The notes beneath the pieces were generated by a model that was not told the origin of the DNA, made no database searches, and worked only from the letters and a program-made list of their open reading frames with translations. The position numbers and the translations under genes were made by a program. Of a stretch of 64,000 nt of DNA, positions 54,000 to 63,652 are shown piece after piece; positions within the stretch are counted from its first letter, which is position 1; each line of letters opens with the position of its first letter. Origin of the DNA: Niallia circulans (GTDB lineage: Bacteria > Bacillota > Bacilli > Bacillales > Cytobacillaceae); the NCBI RefSeq assembly GCF_007273535.1, contig NZ_RIBP01000004.1:310001-374000 (forward strand). Reading direction: 5' to 3'.

Positions 54000-55376
54000 T
54001 TGGACATATTTAACTTGGTTATAATAGCCATTTTGATTGCTTTTACTGCATTTTTTGTAGCTTCAGAGTTTGCTATTATCAGAGTGCGCAGTTCTAAAAT
54101 CGACCAGTTAGTGGAGGAAGGCAACAAAAATGCCATTGCTGCAAAAAAAATCATCACACATCTTGATGAATATTTATCAGCATGCCAGTTAGGCATTACT
54201 ATTACTGCACTTGGCATCGGCTGGCTTGGAGAGGAAACGATACATGAAATACTTTCCCCTTTATTCCAACTGATTCACATTCCAGAAACAGCTGTGACTA
54301 TTCTATCCTTTTCTTTATCATTTGCCATTATTACTTTTCTTCATGTAGTAGTGGGAGAATTGGCTCCGAAAACATTTGCTATTCATAAAGCTGAGGCAAT
54401 TACCTTATTATCAGCAAGACCATTAATTGCTTTTTATAAGGTTCTCTTCCCATTTATATGGGTCTTGAACGGATCTGCCAGAGTTATTACACGCATGTTT
54501 GGACTTAAGCCTGTTTCTGAAAATGATTTAGCTCATTCGGAAGAAGAACTTCGCATCATTGTCTCTGAAAGTTTTAAAAGCGGCGAAATAAACCAATCAG
54601 AGTTTAAGTATGTAAACAAAATTTTCGATTTTGATGATCGAATTGCGAAGGAAATTATGGTTCCACGTACAGAAATCATCTCATTGGAACAGGCAAGCTC
54701 TCTTGATGACTTAATGGAAGTCATTCAAGGTGAACAGTTTACAAGATACCCAATTACAGATGGTGACAAGGATCATATTATTGGCATGATTAACGTCAAG
54801 GAAATCATGACTGCATTGATTCGCTCAAAAGACTTGAGTGCCAAAAAGCTAGATTCGTATATTCGCCCTGTCATCCGAGTTATTGAAACCATTCCAATTC
54901 ACGATCTGCTTGTCAAAATGCAGAAAGAACGAATTCATATGGCCATATTGATGGATGAATACGGCGGTACTTCAGGCTTAGTCACTGTTGAAGACATTAT
55001 TGAAGAGATTGTCGGCGATATCCGTGATGAGTTTGATATGGATGAAATTCCAAGCATTCAAAAGGTAAAGGAAAATCACTTTATCCTAGATGCAAAACTG
55101 TTGATTACCCAAGTTAACTCCCTTCTTTCCATCGAATTGGATGATGAGGATATTGACACTTTGGGCGGTTGGATTCTTACTTCCAACTATGATGCAACAG
55201 AAGGAGACATTCTGACATTTGATTCTTATAGCTTTAAAATAATCGAAATGGAAGACCATCATATCAGATATGTGGAAGTAATGAAGATGCGTGAAGTGGA
55301 AGAAGTTCCAGAAACCGCAGGTCAAAGGCAACTTGCCCAATCTGCTGTGTCCACATCTGAAGCCGAAATAGTATAA
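54000..55376 (+). CDS. CNNM/CorC-type (HlyC-like) membrane protein 2
   Basis: The 458-residue paralogue of the gene at 52250 has the same order: DUF21 (1-190, TALGIGWLGEETI), CBS pair (about 205-330, IMVPRTEIISLEQ), linker TSGLVTVEDIIEEIVGDIRDEFD and CorC_HlyC (345-435). An extra 20-residue tail follows. TTG at 54000 is preceded only by GGGATAGGGAA; the best ribosome bases lie 30 bp upstream in a hairpin. Its own strong promoter and long leader set it apart from copy 1. Probably metal-ion homeostasis. Confidence 0.9.
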   Translation: MDIFNLVIIAILIAFTAFFVASEFAIIRVRSSKIDQLVEEGNKNAIAAKKIITHLDEYLSACQLGITITALGIGWLGEETIHEILSPLFQLIHIPETAVTILSFSLSFAIITFLHVVVGELAPKTFAIHKAEAITLLSARPLIAFYKVLFPFIWVLNGSARVITRMFGLKPVSENDLAHSEEELRIIVSESFKSGEINQSEFKYVNKIFDFDDRIAKEIMVPRTEIISLEQASSLDDLMEVIQGEQFTRYPITDGDKDHIIGMINVKEIMTALIRSKDLSAKKLDSYIRPVIRVIETIPIHDLLVKMQKERIHMAILMDEYGGTSGLVTVEDIIEEIVGDIRDEFDMDEIPSIQKVKENHFILDAKLLITQVNSLLSIELDDEDIDTLGGWILTSNYDATEGDILTFDSYSFKIIEMEDHHIRYVEVMKMREVEEVPETAGQRQLAQSAVSTSEAEIV

Positions 55377-55408
55377 AAAAAGGAGGGAAAATCCCTCCTT
55401 TTTTTATT
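55370..55408. terminator. Bidirectional terminator
   Basis: AAAGGAGGGA pairs with TCCCTCCTTT around AAAA-like loop bases. It lies between the converging CNNM gene 2 and response regulator. Confidence 0.85.
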
Positions 55409-55413
55409 GCTCT

Positions 55414-56115
55414 TTATTCTCCATTTCCAACGGTTTCGTCAAATTTATAACCTACTCCCCAGATTGTATGGATAAACGGCTGCTCCTTTGTGCCAATCTT
55501 GTTGCGAAGTCTTTTAATATGCACATCTACCGTTCTTTCGTCTCCATAAAACTGATAACCCCATACTCGGTCCAACAGCTGCTCTCTTGTAAATACCTGC
55601 TTAGGATTGCTGATTAAGTAATACAGTAGATCAAATTCCTTTGGCGTTAAGTTGGAAAGCACCTTGCCATTGTAAATGACTTCTCTCGTTTCCTTGCTGA
55701 TTTTGAAATGCTCGCTTGTCAGGAAGTTTGAATCTACTTTACTGACAGAATCCTTTTGATAGCGGCGGGTAACTGCCTTTATTCTTGCCATCAGCGTCAA
55801 TGGGCTGAACGGCTTCGTTACATAATCATCTGCTCCCATTTCGAGACCTAACACTTGATCTGACTCACTGTCTTTGGCTGTCAGCATAATAATAGGTACA
55901 GAGCTGACCTCTCTAATCTTTCTGCAGATTGTGACTCCTTCCATTCCTGGTAGCATCCAGTCAACAATGATGATATCCCAATCCTGGTTCTCTAGAAAAA
56001 AATCAAGCGCTTCTTTACCATTATGTATAAACTTTCCATCATAATTTTCCTTAAGAAAAAACATCTCCAACATGGAGCATACACTTTCATTATCCTCTAT
56101 AACTAATATCTTCAT
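55414..56115 (-). CDS. OmpR-family response regulator, orphan
   Basis: The protein has a receiver domain (residues 1-115) with the acidic pocket VIEDNES, phosphoacceptor Asp in IIIVDWMLPG near residue 50, and Lys in VTKPFSPL near 100. A winged-helix DNA-binding domain follows (about 135-230, LTPKEFDLLYYLISNP). The start is ATG 56115 or 56121; GAGG is better spaced for 56115. No histidine kinase gene is adjacent, so its partner lies elsewhere. Target genes unknown. Confidence 0.88.
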   Translation of the reverse strand: MKILVIEDNESVCSMLEMFFLKENYDGKFIHNGKEALDFFLENQDWDIIIVDWMLPGMEGVTICRKIREVSSVPIIMLTAKDSESDQVLGLEMGADDYVTKPFSPLTLMARIKAVTRRYQKDSVSKVDSNFLTSEHFKISKETREVIYNGKVLSNLTPKEFDLLYYLISNPKQVFTREQLLDRVWGYQFYGDERTVDVHIKRLRNKIGTKEQPFIHTIWGVGYKFDETVGNGE

Positions 56116-56213
56116 ATTCATTCATCCTCACGGCATTGACATGCTTTTTACTATTCTCTATTATAGCAAAAAAAGACTATAAGCATTACTTACATAGAAA
56201 AAATCCCTTTATG

Positions 56214-56430
56214 GGTGGACCCCTTAATATGGAGCCTCCTCGTCTTCGCCTGCGAGGTCTCATCCTTTCCTCTATTTCCCTTAGTAGTCGAGTGGCCTCC
56301 GCTCCATTCCACTAAGATTTCTAATGATTGTATGAAAACTAAAACAAAAAAACCGATCCATTTAATCAATAGTTGATTAAGTAGTTCGGTCTTTACGCTG
56401 GTTCACATACTTATGTCCCAGCCTCTTTTA
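56214..56430. repeat. Dispersed Bacillaceae intergenic repeat, copy 2
   Basis: It is inverted relative to copy 1. On the minus strand it contains GAGGCTGGGACATAAGTATG, a CCGAAC-type hairpin with an inner TTAATCAA/TTGATTAA stem, and the block with GGAAAGGATGAGACC and CGCAGGCGAAGAC. It fills most of the space between the response regulator and the nitroreductase. The far end, equivalent to copy 1 beyond 42400, is missing, so this copy is shorter. Confidence 0.75.
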
Positions 56431-56433
56431 TCT

Positions 56434-57060
56434 TTATATCCAAGTTGTTGTCTTTTCTAATGGAAGTCGGTCTGTTTCTCTTCCAGGTGCGGCTGCTTTA
56501 CCAACCGTAATTAGCATTAGCGGCAGGTAGCGTTCAGAGATTTTGAACTCTTCAACAAACTTTGTACGGTTAAATCCGCCGATAGCACATGTATCAAGTC
56601 CTTTTCCTTTCGCTGCAAGCATCAGTTGCATAGCTGCCAAGGAAGCATTTGAGTTCGCCGCATCCCTAGGATATACGTCGTTTGAATAAGCTCCATTAAT
56701 TTGTCCTTTAATGACCTCTGCAAGCTCTTCTTTTATTCTGCCTTTTCCAATATCCTGGCCGAATACTTCCTCTGCATTTTTATCTGCTTCCAAATCACCA
56801 AGTATTGCGATTACACAAGATGATTGTGTTATTTGCTGTTGATTAAAAGCGATTGGGAGAAGTCTTTCCTGAGCTTCTGTTCCGTGAAAAACAACAAAAT
56901 GCCAATGCTGCAGATTCCAAGCAGACGGCGCTCTTCCTGCCAACTCAAGGAGTTCCTCAATTTCTTGCTTCGATAATTGATGGCTCTCATCATAAACCTT
57001 CACTGCTCTGCGTGCTTTTAAAATATCCAAAAATTGCCCACTGCTAATTTCTGTAGTCAT
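56434..57060 (-). CDS. Nitroreductase-family NAD(P)H oxidoreductase
   Basis: The 208-residue flavoprotein has the family opening LDILKARRAVKVYD, the FMN-binding ELAGRAPSAWNLQHWHFVVF near residue 35 and the C-terminal GGFNRTKFVEEFKI and PLMLITVGKAA. It resembles B. subtilis YodC/YdgI. ATG 57060 follows GGAGGGAACC; the extended frame from 57156 has no site. Natural substrate unknown. Confidence 0.88.
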   Translation of the reverse strand: MTTEISSGQFLDILKARRAVKVYDESHQLSKQEIEELLELAGRAPSAWNLQHWHFVVFHGTEAQERLLPIAFNQQQITQSSCVIAILGDLEADKNAEEVFGQDIGKGRIKEELAEVIKGQINGAYSNDVYPRDAANSNASLAAMQLMLAAKGKGLDTCAIGGFNRTKFVEEFKISERYLPLMLITVGKAAAPGRETDRLPLEKTTTWI

Positions 57061-57209
57061 TGGTTCCCTCCATAAATACTTACTTTTTGTAACTAACTTA
57101 TTAATGAAATAATAACCTTGAAAACTTTTTTCGTCAAGAATATGATATACATACACTGTTGTTTATATGGAATTAAGCCTTCCATACTTTACTTATACAA
57201 GGAGAAATC

Positions 57210-58160
57210 ATGATTGAGATTATTGCACTAACAAAGAACAAAACAATTGAAACTGGTCTGACAATAGAGGATTGGAAGAAAGGGACATATGAATGGTATT
57301 GGATTGATTTTCATGCACCTGATGATAATGAAGTTGATTATTTACGGAATCCCCTTCAATTCCATCCCCTTTCAATTGAAGATTGCCTCCATAATTTGCA
57401 GCGACCTAAAATAGACTATTTTGATGAATATACCTTTTTTGTCACACACAGCCTCGAAGCAAAAACTTATGCGAAAGAAGAGCTTAATCTTTTTGTAGGT
57501 GATAACTATATCGTCAGCTTTCATAAAAAGCCTTCCATTGAGGTTCAATATGTTGCTAAAAAGCTTTTAGGTGAAAAGTCTCCAGCTAAGTGGAGCCAAT
57601 TTACGGTGCTGTATGAATTACTTGACCATCTTGTCGATAACTATATCCCAATTATTTATGAAATTGAGGATTTTTTGAATGAAATTGATGAGAATTCTGA
57701 CAACAAATCAATGGAAGTATTGTTAGACGACCTTTATGAAACAAGACATCGTCTATTATCAGTACGCCACACGGTCGTCCCGATGCGTGATCTCCTTTAT
57801 ACATTGCTGAATACGAAAAAGCTGACAGCGGTGTCAAATAAGCGGGAATATTACTCCGATATTTATGACCACCTGCTAAAGCTTGCAGAGGTAATCGAGT
57901 CAAACAGAGAAATGACAGCCGATATTAGAGACAGTTATCTCTCTTATAATGCCCACCAATCTAATCGCATTATGCAAATCCTTACGGTGATTACGACCAT
58001 ATTTATGCCTTTGAGCTTTCTTGTTGGCCTTTATGGTATGAACTTTCAAAATATGCCTGAGCTGACTTGGAAATATGGCTATTTCACCCTATTAGGCGTT
58101 ATGGCTACAATTGCTGTTTGTATGTTTTTATTCTTCAAAAGAAAAGGCTGGTTTAAATAA
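57210..58160 (+). CDS. corA: CorA-type magnesium transporter
   Basis: The 316-residue protein has a long soluble N-terminal domain and two C-terminal membrane helices. The first ends in the selectivity motif GMN (FLVGLYGMNFQNMPE near residue 282), which identifies CorA channels for magnesium and sometimes cobalt or nickel. AAGGAGAAATC precedes the ATG. Its vicinity to two CNNM-type genes suggests a local theme of divalent-metal homeostasis, though they are not one operon. Confidence 0.93.
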   Translation: MIEIIALTKNKTIETGLTIEDWKKGTYEWYWIDFHAPDDNEVDYLRNPLQFHPLSIEDCLHNLQRPKIDYFDEYTFFVTHSLEAKTYAKEELNLFVGDNYIVSFHKKPSIEVQYVAKKLLGEKSPAKWSQFTVLYELLDHLVDNYIPIIYEIEDFLNEIDENSDNKSMEVLLDDLYETRHRLLSVRHTVVPMRDLLYTLLNTKKLTAVSNKREYYSDIYDHLLKLAEVIESNREMTADIRDSYLSYNAHQSNRIMQILTVITTIFMPLSFLVGLYGMNFQNMPELTWKYGYFTLLGVMATIAVCMFLFFKRKGWFK

Positions 58161-58355
58161 GTTATGCAAATCAACCTCCGAATTGAAGGTTGTTGATTTG
58201 CTTTTTTCTCTTTTTGCAGTTCAGAACAATGCCAAACATAACATTCGTATGGTAAAATAATGATATCCCCTCTATTTTGAGTATCCCCATGACTCATTGC
58301 CTTTTCTATATTTCAAAAATTCATAAAATTCCACATAAAGATTGGAGGAAACTAA

Positions 58356-59258
58356 ATGGAAGCACCGCAACTCGAAACGTCTATAGACGTTCAAAAACCT
58401 CAGCATAAAGTGCTGCCAAAAAGCGTGTTATTAAAAAGAGGGCTTTTTATCATTTTAGGAAGTGTCATGATGGGTGTTGGCATTGAGGAATTCCTCGTTC
58501 CTAACCAAATCCTTGATGGAGGAATTGTCGGCATTTCCATTATCCTTTCCCACTTGTTTTCCATTAAGCTCGGTTTTTTCATTTTCCTGCTTAATATTCC
58601 ATTTTTCTATATTGGCTATAAACAAATCGGAAAGACTTTTGCCCTCTCTACTTTGTTAGGAATCACCGTATTATCCATAACCACCATTCTGCTTCATGAT
58701 GTTCCAGTATTTACGGAAGATCTGCTCTTAGCAACCGTCTTTGGGGGAATTATATTAGGAGTCGGTGTGGGAATTGTTCTCCGCTTTGGAGGGTCTTTAG
58801 ACGGCACCGAAATCCTTGCACTTCTTTTTAGCAAAAAGCTTCCCTTTTCAGTCGGAGAAATCATTATGTTTTTTAACTTCTTTATTTTCATTACAGCAGG
58901 TTTTGTTTTCACATGGGACAGAGCAATGTACTCTATTATTGCTTACTTCATCGCCTTTAAGGTTATTGATATTGTAATAGCTGGTCTTGATGAGTCGAAA
59001 TCTGCCTGGATTATCAGTGACCATGCTGAAGTTATTGGAGAAACCATTATCGCTAGATTAGGACGAGGGGTTACTTATCTTAAGGGAGAGGGTGCTTATA
59101 CTGGGGATAATAAGAAGGTTATTTTCTGTGTCATTAACAGGCTTGAGGAAGCAAAGCTGAAATTGATTGTAGAAGAACTTGACCCGACTGCATTTCTTGC
59201 TGTTGCTAATATTGCAGAAGTCCGGGGCGGCCGCTTTAAGAAAAAAGACATCCATTAA
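58356..59258 (+). CDS. YitT-family membrane protein (DUF2179)
   Basis: The 300-residue protein has five or six N-terminal spans (YitT membrane domain, residues 25-205; FLVPNQILDGGIVGISIILSH is typical) and a C-terminal cytoplasmic DUF2179 domain (about 230-290) containing GRGVTYLKGEGAYTGDNKKVIFCVINR. Several paralogues exist in Bacillus with unclear function. TTGGAGGAAAC precedes the ATG. Confidence 0.9.
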   Translation: MEAPQLETSIDVQKPQHKVLPKSVLLKRGLFIILGSVMMGVGIEEFLVPNQILDGGIVGISIILSHLFSIKLGFFIFLLNIPFFYIGYKQIGKTFALSTLLGITVLSITTILLHDVPVFTEDLLLATVFGGIILGVGVGIVLRFGGSLDGTEILALLFSKKLPFSVGEIIMFFNFFIFITAGFVFTWDRAMYSIIAYFIAFKVIDIVIAGLDESKSAWIISDHAEVIGETIIARLGRGVTYLKGEGAYTGDNKKVIFCVINRLEEAKLKLIVEELDPTAFLAVANIAEVRGGRFKKKDIH

Positions 59259-59262
59259 TACC

Positions 59263-59302
59263 TCTAAGGAGAGCTTTATTTAAGCTCTCCTTCTTTTGCT
59301 TG
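59263..59302 (+). terminator. Terminator of the YitT-family gene
   Basis: GGAGAGCTT pairs with AAGCTCTCC, followed by TTCTTTT. Confidence 0.85.
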
Positions 59303-59432
59303 TCTTTCCTGCCTGCAAATCGTCTATTTAACTGTATATTTGTCAACACTTGAAACAGGTTATTATTTGATTCCGTTTACAAGCATCGTTAGAATATGAC
59401 TAAAGAAAATAAATACATAAGGGGGATAAAAT

Positions 59433-60221
59433 TTGAAGAAGAATGCAACCATCTACATTCTTTCGCTTTCTACACTCGTTTGTTTGATGTGGATGTTTGG
59501 CCTCGGCTGGGTTCTTGTCGATTATGCGCAAGGCTCAAAAAAAGAACTGAACACACCTAATACACTTACTGAAAAAGCACCTTCTGGCGGTCTCCAGCTT
59601 CTCGCATTAGGAGATTCACTAACAAGAGGAACAGGTGATCAGGCCGGAAAAGGTTATATCGGCTACCTGAAGGACAAGCTTGCAGAGAAAACAGATGAGC
59701 AAATCACTCTAACAAATTATGGTGTTAAAGGCGCAACCTCTAAGGATCTTACTGCCCAAATCAAGCAGCAGGAAATTCAAAGACAAGCAAAAACTGCTGA
59801 TATTATTTTTATTACCATCGGCGGAAATGATTTGTTCCAAGGCGGGGAAACCCTTTCCCATATAGACGACAATACTATTTCTGATCTATCTGCATCTTAC
59901 AATCAAAACTTGAAGGAAATATTAACTACCATTAGATCTATTAACAAGGAAGCACCAATTTATTTGATTGGTCTTTACAACCCATTCAGCGATTTGGAAA
60001 ACAGTGACGCTACATCCAAAATTGTCCGTGATTGGAATTATGCAAGTTCTGAAACAAGCTCTGCCTTTGCAAAGACAATTTTTGTTCCTACATATGACAT
60101 TTTCCAGCAAAATGTACAGACTTATCTTTATTCAGACCACTTCCATCCTAACAAACAGGGGTATGAATTAATGGCAGATAGAGTTGCTTCCTTAATTTCA
60201 TGGGAGGTGGAGGAAAATTGA
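59433..60221 (+). CDS. Exported GDSL/SGNH hydrolase
   Basis: The 262-residue protein has an N-terminal hydrophobic segment (about residues 8-32) serving as signal or anchor. SGNH block I is LLALGDSLTRGTG near residue 57, GGND lies near 130 and block V SDHFHPNKQGYEL near 236 gives the catalytic Asp-His. These are esterases or lipases acting outside the membrane, resembling B. subtilis YpmR. The start is TTG behind GGGGGAT. Its stop overlaps the next gene's start, so it is coupled to an ABC exporter. Confidence 0.88.
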   Translation: MKKNATIYILSLSTLVCLMWMFGLGWVLVDYAQGSKKELNTPNTLTEKAPSGGLQLLALGDSLTRGTGDQAGKGYIGYLKDKLAEKTDEQITLTNYGVKGATSKDLTAQIKQQEIQRQAKTADIIFITIGGNDLFQGGETLSHIDDNTISDLSASYNQNLKEILTTIRSINKEAPIYLIGLYNPFSDLENSDATSKIVRDWNYASSETSSAFAKTIFVPTYDIFQQNVQTYLYSDHFHPNKQGYELMADRVASLISWEVEEN

Positions 60222-61129
60222 GTGAGACTACCTTATCAGTAAAAAATTTAACCAAAACAATCGGAAAAAGACAAATTATCAAAGATATCAGCTTCGAGCT
60301 GAAAAGCGGTGAGGTGTTTGGCTTTCTTGGACCGAACGGTGCCGGAAAGACAACAACAATACGTATGCTTGTCGGTTTAATTAAACCTACATCAGGCTCC
60401 ATTCAAATATGTGGCTACGATGTAAAAAAAGATTTCTCGAAAGCGATGGAAAGACTCGGTTGTATTGTAGAAAACCCAGAGCTTTATCCCTATTTAACAG
60501 GCTGGGAAAATCTTCAATTCTTTGCCCGTATGCTAAAGGGCGTTGACGACAAACGAATTCAAGAAATTGTTGAGCTAGTTGGTCTAAAGGAAAGAATTCA
60601 CGATAAGGTTAAAACATACTCCCTCGGAATGAGGCAAAGGCTGGGAATAGGCCAAGCTCTGTTAAGCAGACCTAAGGTGTTAATCCTGGATGAGCCAACA
60701 AACGGCTTAGACCCGTCCGGCATAAGGGAAATGCGGCAGTTTATCCGCTTTCTGGCAAAGGAAGAAGGATTGAGTGTTTTAGTTTCGAGCCATCTCCTTA
60801 GTGAAATCCAATTGCTGTGTGACAGGGTGTCCATTATATTAAGCGGAAAAATTATCCATACAGAAACAGTTCATTCCTTGCTGACAGCACAGGAAAAGAT
60901 ATTTTGGCGCTTTACACCAATGGATGCTGGTGTAGAAGTATTAAGAAGCGTCTCACCAAGTGTCAAAATTGATGGGGATACAGTTATCACTCCATTTATT
61001 GAAGAAGAAGCGGGCCAGTGGAGCAGACTGTTATTCGAGGCAAATGTACAAGTAATGGAAATGAACAGGAAAATCCCTTCCTTAGAGCATCTCTTCCTTG
61101 AACTGACAGGAGGTGAATCCATTGAGTAA
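60218..61129 (+). CDS. ABC transporter ATP-binding protein (YhcH/BcrA-like)
   Basis: The 303-residue ATPase has Walker A GPNGAGKTT near residue 37, the signature YSLGMRQR near 135 and Walker B VLILDEPTNGLDPSG near 155. The C-terminal extension (220-300) is typical of bacitracin-type exporters such as BcrA. TTG at 60218 overlaps the hydrolase stop as TTGA, with GGAGGTGGAGG upstream; ATG 60200 overlaps that site. It forms an operon with the upstream hydrolase and downstream permease. Confidence 0.9.
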   Translation: MSETTLSVKNLTKTIGKRQIIKDISFELKSGEVFGFLGPNGAGKTTTIRMLVGLIKPTSGSIQICGYDVKKDFSKAMERLGCIVENPELYPYLTGWENLQFFARMLKGVDDKRIQEIVELVGLKERIHDKVKTYSLGMRQRLGIGQALLSRPKVLILDEPTNGLDPSGIREMRQFIRFLAKEEGLSVLVSSHLLSEIQLLCDRVSIILSGKIIHTETVHSLLTAQEKIFWRFTPMDAGVEVLRSVSPSVKIDGDTVITPFIEEEAGQWSRLLFEANVQVMEMNRKIPSLEHLFLELTGGESIE

Positions 61130-62102
61130 ACTTGTCTACAATGAAATGCTTAAGCTCGTCAAAAGCAAGCGACTGTATGTTGTTACATTGATTATCGGCA
61201 TCATGATTGCTATGTTCACATATGCACAGTTTAGAGAAATGGAAAACGTGAAGAAACGCTTAGGGGATGTTGACTGGCGCACCACCTTGCAGCAATCGAT
61301 CATCGATACACAAAACAGGATTGGCTCAAGCGGTATTTCAGATGAATGGCGGGACCAATTAAAGGTCCGCATCAATCAATCTCAATATTATCTTGATCAT
61401 GACATCAACCCGCAAGAACCAGGTGCTCCAACATTCCTGCGTGTATTTCTAGATAACTCGATGCAGCTGTTACTGCCATTAATGGTGATGATTGTCGCTG
61501 CTGACCTTGTTTCCTCTGAACGCAGTATCGGCACCATTAAGCTGCTCTTAACACGGCCAGTCCGGAGATGGAGGATTTTACTCAGTAAGTACATTACATT
61601 AGTTTTGTCCATTTCGTTCATTCTCTTTATGTTCGGATTATTTGCTTATATTATCAGTGGACTATTCTTCGGATATGTTGGCTGGACCGCTCCTATTCTT
61701 ACCGGCTTTACAGTTGAAGCAGGCGAGCTAAATACTGCCGGGGTTCATCTTGTACCACAATGGCAATATATCATGATGGTATTTGGACTAGCCTGGTTTG
61801 TTTCCCTCGTTGTTGGGACTCTTTCCTTTATGCTGTCAATTCTGATAAGGAGCACTGCTGCCGGGATGGGCGTTATGCTTGCCTTTTTAATTTCAGGGAC
61901 AATTATCAGCAATATCGCCTCCTCCTGGGAGTCAGCAAAATATTTGTTCATGGTTAACTTGAGGCTCACCGACTACTTGCAAGGAAATATCCCTCCAATT
62001 GAAGGCATGTCGTTACCCTTTTCCTTGACTGTTCTAGCAATATGGGGAGCAGCAGCTTTAGTCATTTCGTTTTTTACCTTTACAAAAAAAGATATATACT
62101 AA
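61122..62102 (+). CDS. ABC-2 type permease (YhcI-like)
   Basis: The 326-residue protein has six spans: one N-terminal, an extracytoplasmic loop of about 80 residues, then five. VMIVAADLVSSERSIGTIKLLLTRPVRRWRILLSKY near residue 125 is the ABC-2 coupling signature. TTG 61122 is 8 bases after AGGAGG, overlapping the ATPase stop; GTG 61113 is inside the ribosome site. Together they probably export a lipid-active compound or peptide, but the substrate is not shown. Confidence 0.88.
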   Translation: MSKLVYNEMLKLVKSKRLYVVTLIIGIMIAMFTYAQFREMENVKKRLGDVDWRTTLQQSIIDTQNRIGSSGISDEWRDQLKVRINQSQYYLDHDINPQEPGAPTFLRVFLDNSMQLLLPLMVMIVAADLVSSERSIGTIKLLLTRPVRRWRILLSKYITLVLSISFILFMFGLFAYIISGLFFGYVGWTAPILTGFTVEAGELNTAGVHLVPQWQYIMMVFGLAWFVSLVVGTLSFMLSILIRSTAAGMGVMLAFLISGTIISNIASSWESAKYLFMVNLRLTDYLQGNIPPIEGMSLPFSLTVLAIWGAAALVISFFTFTKKDIY

Positions 62103-62136
62103 AAAAAATCTGGGTTTCCCCAGATTTTTTTATGGC
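62098..62136. terminator. Bidirectional terminator
   Basis: AAAATCTGGG pairs with CCCAGATTTT around TTTC-like loop bases. It lies between convergent genes. Confidence 0.85.
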
Positions 62137-62459
62137 TGATTAGGTTCACTCACTGTCAAAGAGATGAACTTATCGTTTTCCAAATCATGCTTTATTATTA
62201 CTTGTACTGTCTTTTCTTTGCTGTTTTCCTTAACAATAAACTGAAAGCTGTCTTCCACTTCCATTGTTGTAATCTTTTTTCTGCCCATATATTTATAATC
62301 AGTAACAGCCTGATCTGGATAATCTGCTTTCACTACAGCAATAGCAATGCTCCCGTATTTTTCATAATCCGATTTTTGAACCGCTATATTATGGGACGGA
62401 AATAAGAATGCCATAATTAATATGGATGCAACTAAAATAGGAAAAGCTCGATTTTTCAT
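62130..62459 (-). CDS. Secreted DUF3889 protein (YqzG/YhdC-like)
   Basis: The 109-residue protein has a signal peptide (residues 1-27) and a domain with YGSIAIAVVKADYPDQAVTDYKYMGR, recalling the DUF3889 family of small exported Bacillus proteins. Function unknown. TAGGAGGTTAAC precedes the ATG. It lies downstream of the carboxypeptidase on the same strand, 27 bp away, so they may form one transcript. Confidence 0.8.
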   Translation of the reverse strand: MKNRAFPILVASILIMAFLFPSHNIAVQKSDYEKYGSIAIAVVKADYPDQAVTDYKYMGRKKITTMEVEDSFQFIVKENSKEKTVQVIIKHDLENDKFISLTVSEPNQP

Positions 62460-62486
62460 GTTAACCTCCTAAAATCTTTTTTCCTA

Positions 62487-63479
62487 TTATCTGTAATCCA
62501 AGTTCCTTTTATGTATATTCTCCAATTGTTTTGCTTCTTGAAGCAAAACCTCTGTCACATTCCTATTGCGTTGCCATTCGTCTGCAAAGGTGCCGAGAGG
62601 AGGACTAGTCTCTTCGACAGAAGGACATATTTCAATCGTAAAAGCAGGCAAATGATAGGTTGTAATAAACCAGTCCGTGTATCCTGCCCCAATGGCATCA
62701 GGGTCTGGTTTACCAAGCTCATAGCCTGTTGTTGCTGCTAATTTAGAGGCAATGTCCCTGTCCCTTTCACTGTTCTCCTTATTGTTGTACTGCCAGTATA
62801 TTTCTTGTCCTGATGAATGATAAGCTACAGCCAAAGTTGGCTTTATTTTGTCTGTTAAGCTGACAATTGCTTGAACCTCTTTGGCCTCAAGCGGTTTTTC
62901 TCCTTTATAGTTTTTAAAGGAAGGTTTGGGACTTTCCCCCTCAAGCTCTTCCCAGCCTGCAGGGTATTGACGGTTCAAATCGACTCCTCTTCCATTGCTC
63001 TTCCAATGGGCAAAGTCTTTAGAACCTTCATTCATTTTTTTGATGGCCATGCGTGAAAACAATGGAAATTTCCGAACTTCCCCCTGCTGAATGGTTACAC
63101 CGTCTGGATTAAGCATAGGAACAAACCAGATTGAATAATCTCCCATCCTATTGTAAAGATCCTCTTCTTTTACTTGATTCTCGACCATTTTCATCACCAT
63201 GAGCGCTGTGATCCATTCCCTGCCATGATGGGTTCCACTTATCAAAATGGATTTTTTGCCTGTCCCTACTTTTATTCCATACAGCTTTCTGCCGTATTCA
63301 GAATAGCCAATTGTATGTACTTCAAGCTTCTTTTTGTATTTGCTTTTCATTTTCCATATATCGCGCTGATACTCTTCATATGTGTATTGCTCCTGCCTGC
63401 TTAACTCCTTCGCCAGAATATCCCCTGGAAATGGAAGTAAGAATACAAGACAAAGCATAACTATAGTTATTTTTTTCAT
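62487..63479 (-). CDS. Exported M14 zinc carboxypeptidase
   Basis: The 330-residue protein has a signal peptide (residues 1-23). The M14 motifs follow in order: GTHHGREW near residue 83 (zinc His and Glu), VDLNRQYP near 166, VAYHSSGQEIYW near 217 (third zinc ligand) and FTIEICP near 281 with the catalytic Glu. Relatives cleave peptidoglycan peptides or C-terminal residues outside the cell. GGAGGCATT precedes the ATG. All catalytic residues are present. Confidence 0.92.
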   Translation of the reverse strand: MKKITIVMLCLVFLLPFPGDILAKELSRQEQYTYEEYQRDIWKMKSKYKKKLEVHTIGYSEYGRKLYGIKVGTGKKSILISGTHHGREWITALMVMKMVENQVKEEDLYNRMGDYSIWFVPMLNPDGVTIQQGEVRKFPLFSRMAIKKMNEGSKDFAHWKSNGRGVDLNRQYPAGWEELEGESPKPSFKNYKGEKPLEAKEVQAIVSLTDKIKPTLAVAYHSSGQEIYWQYNNKENSERDRDIASKLAATTGYELGKPDPDAIGAGYTDWFITTYHLPAFTIEICPSVEETSPPLGTFADEWQRNRNVTEVLLQEAKQLENIHKRNLDYR

Positions 63480-63652
63480 AATGCCTCCTTTTCCTTTTTA
63501 TGTTTTGATAATAGAAGATTTTTATTCAGCTTTTTATACAGGTAAATAAAGAAAAGCCTTTTAAATTGGGATAGCCAAGTTTTAGAATGAAATATTATCG
63601 TGATCAATCGCATACTAAAATCATCTCCTTAAAACAAAAGGAGGCGGACAGC

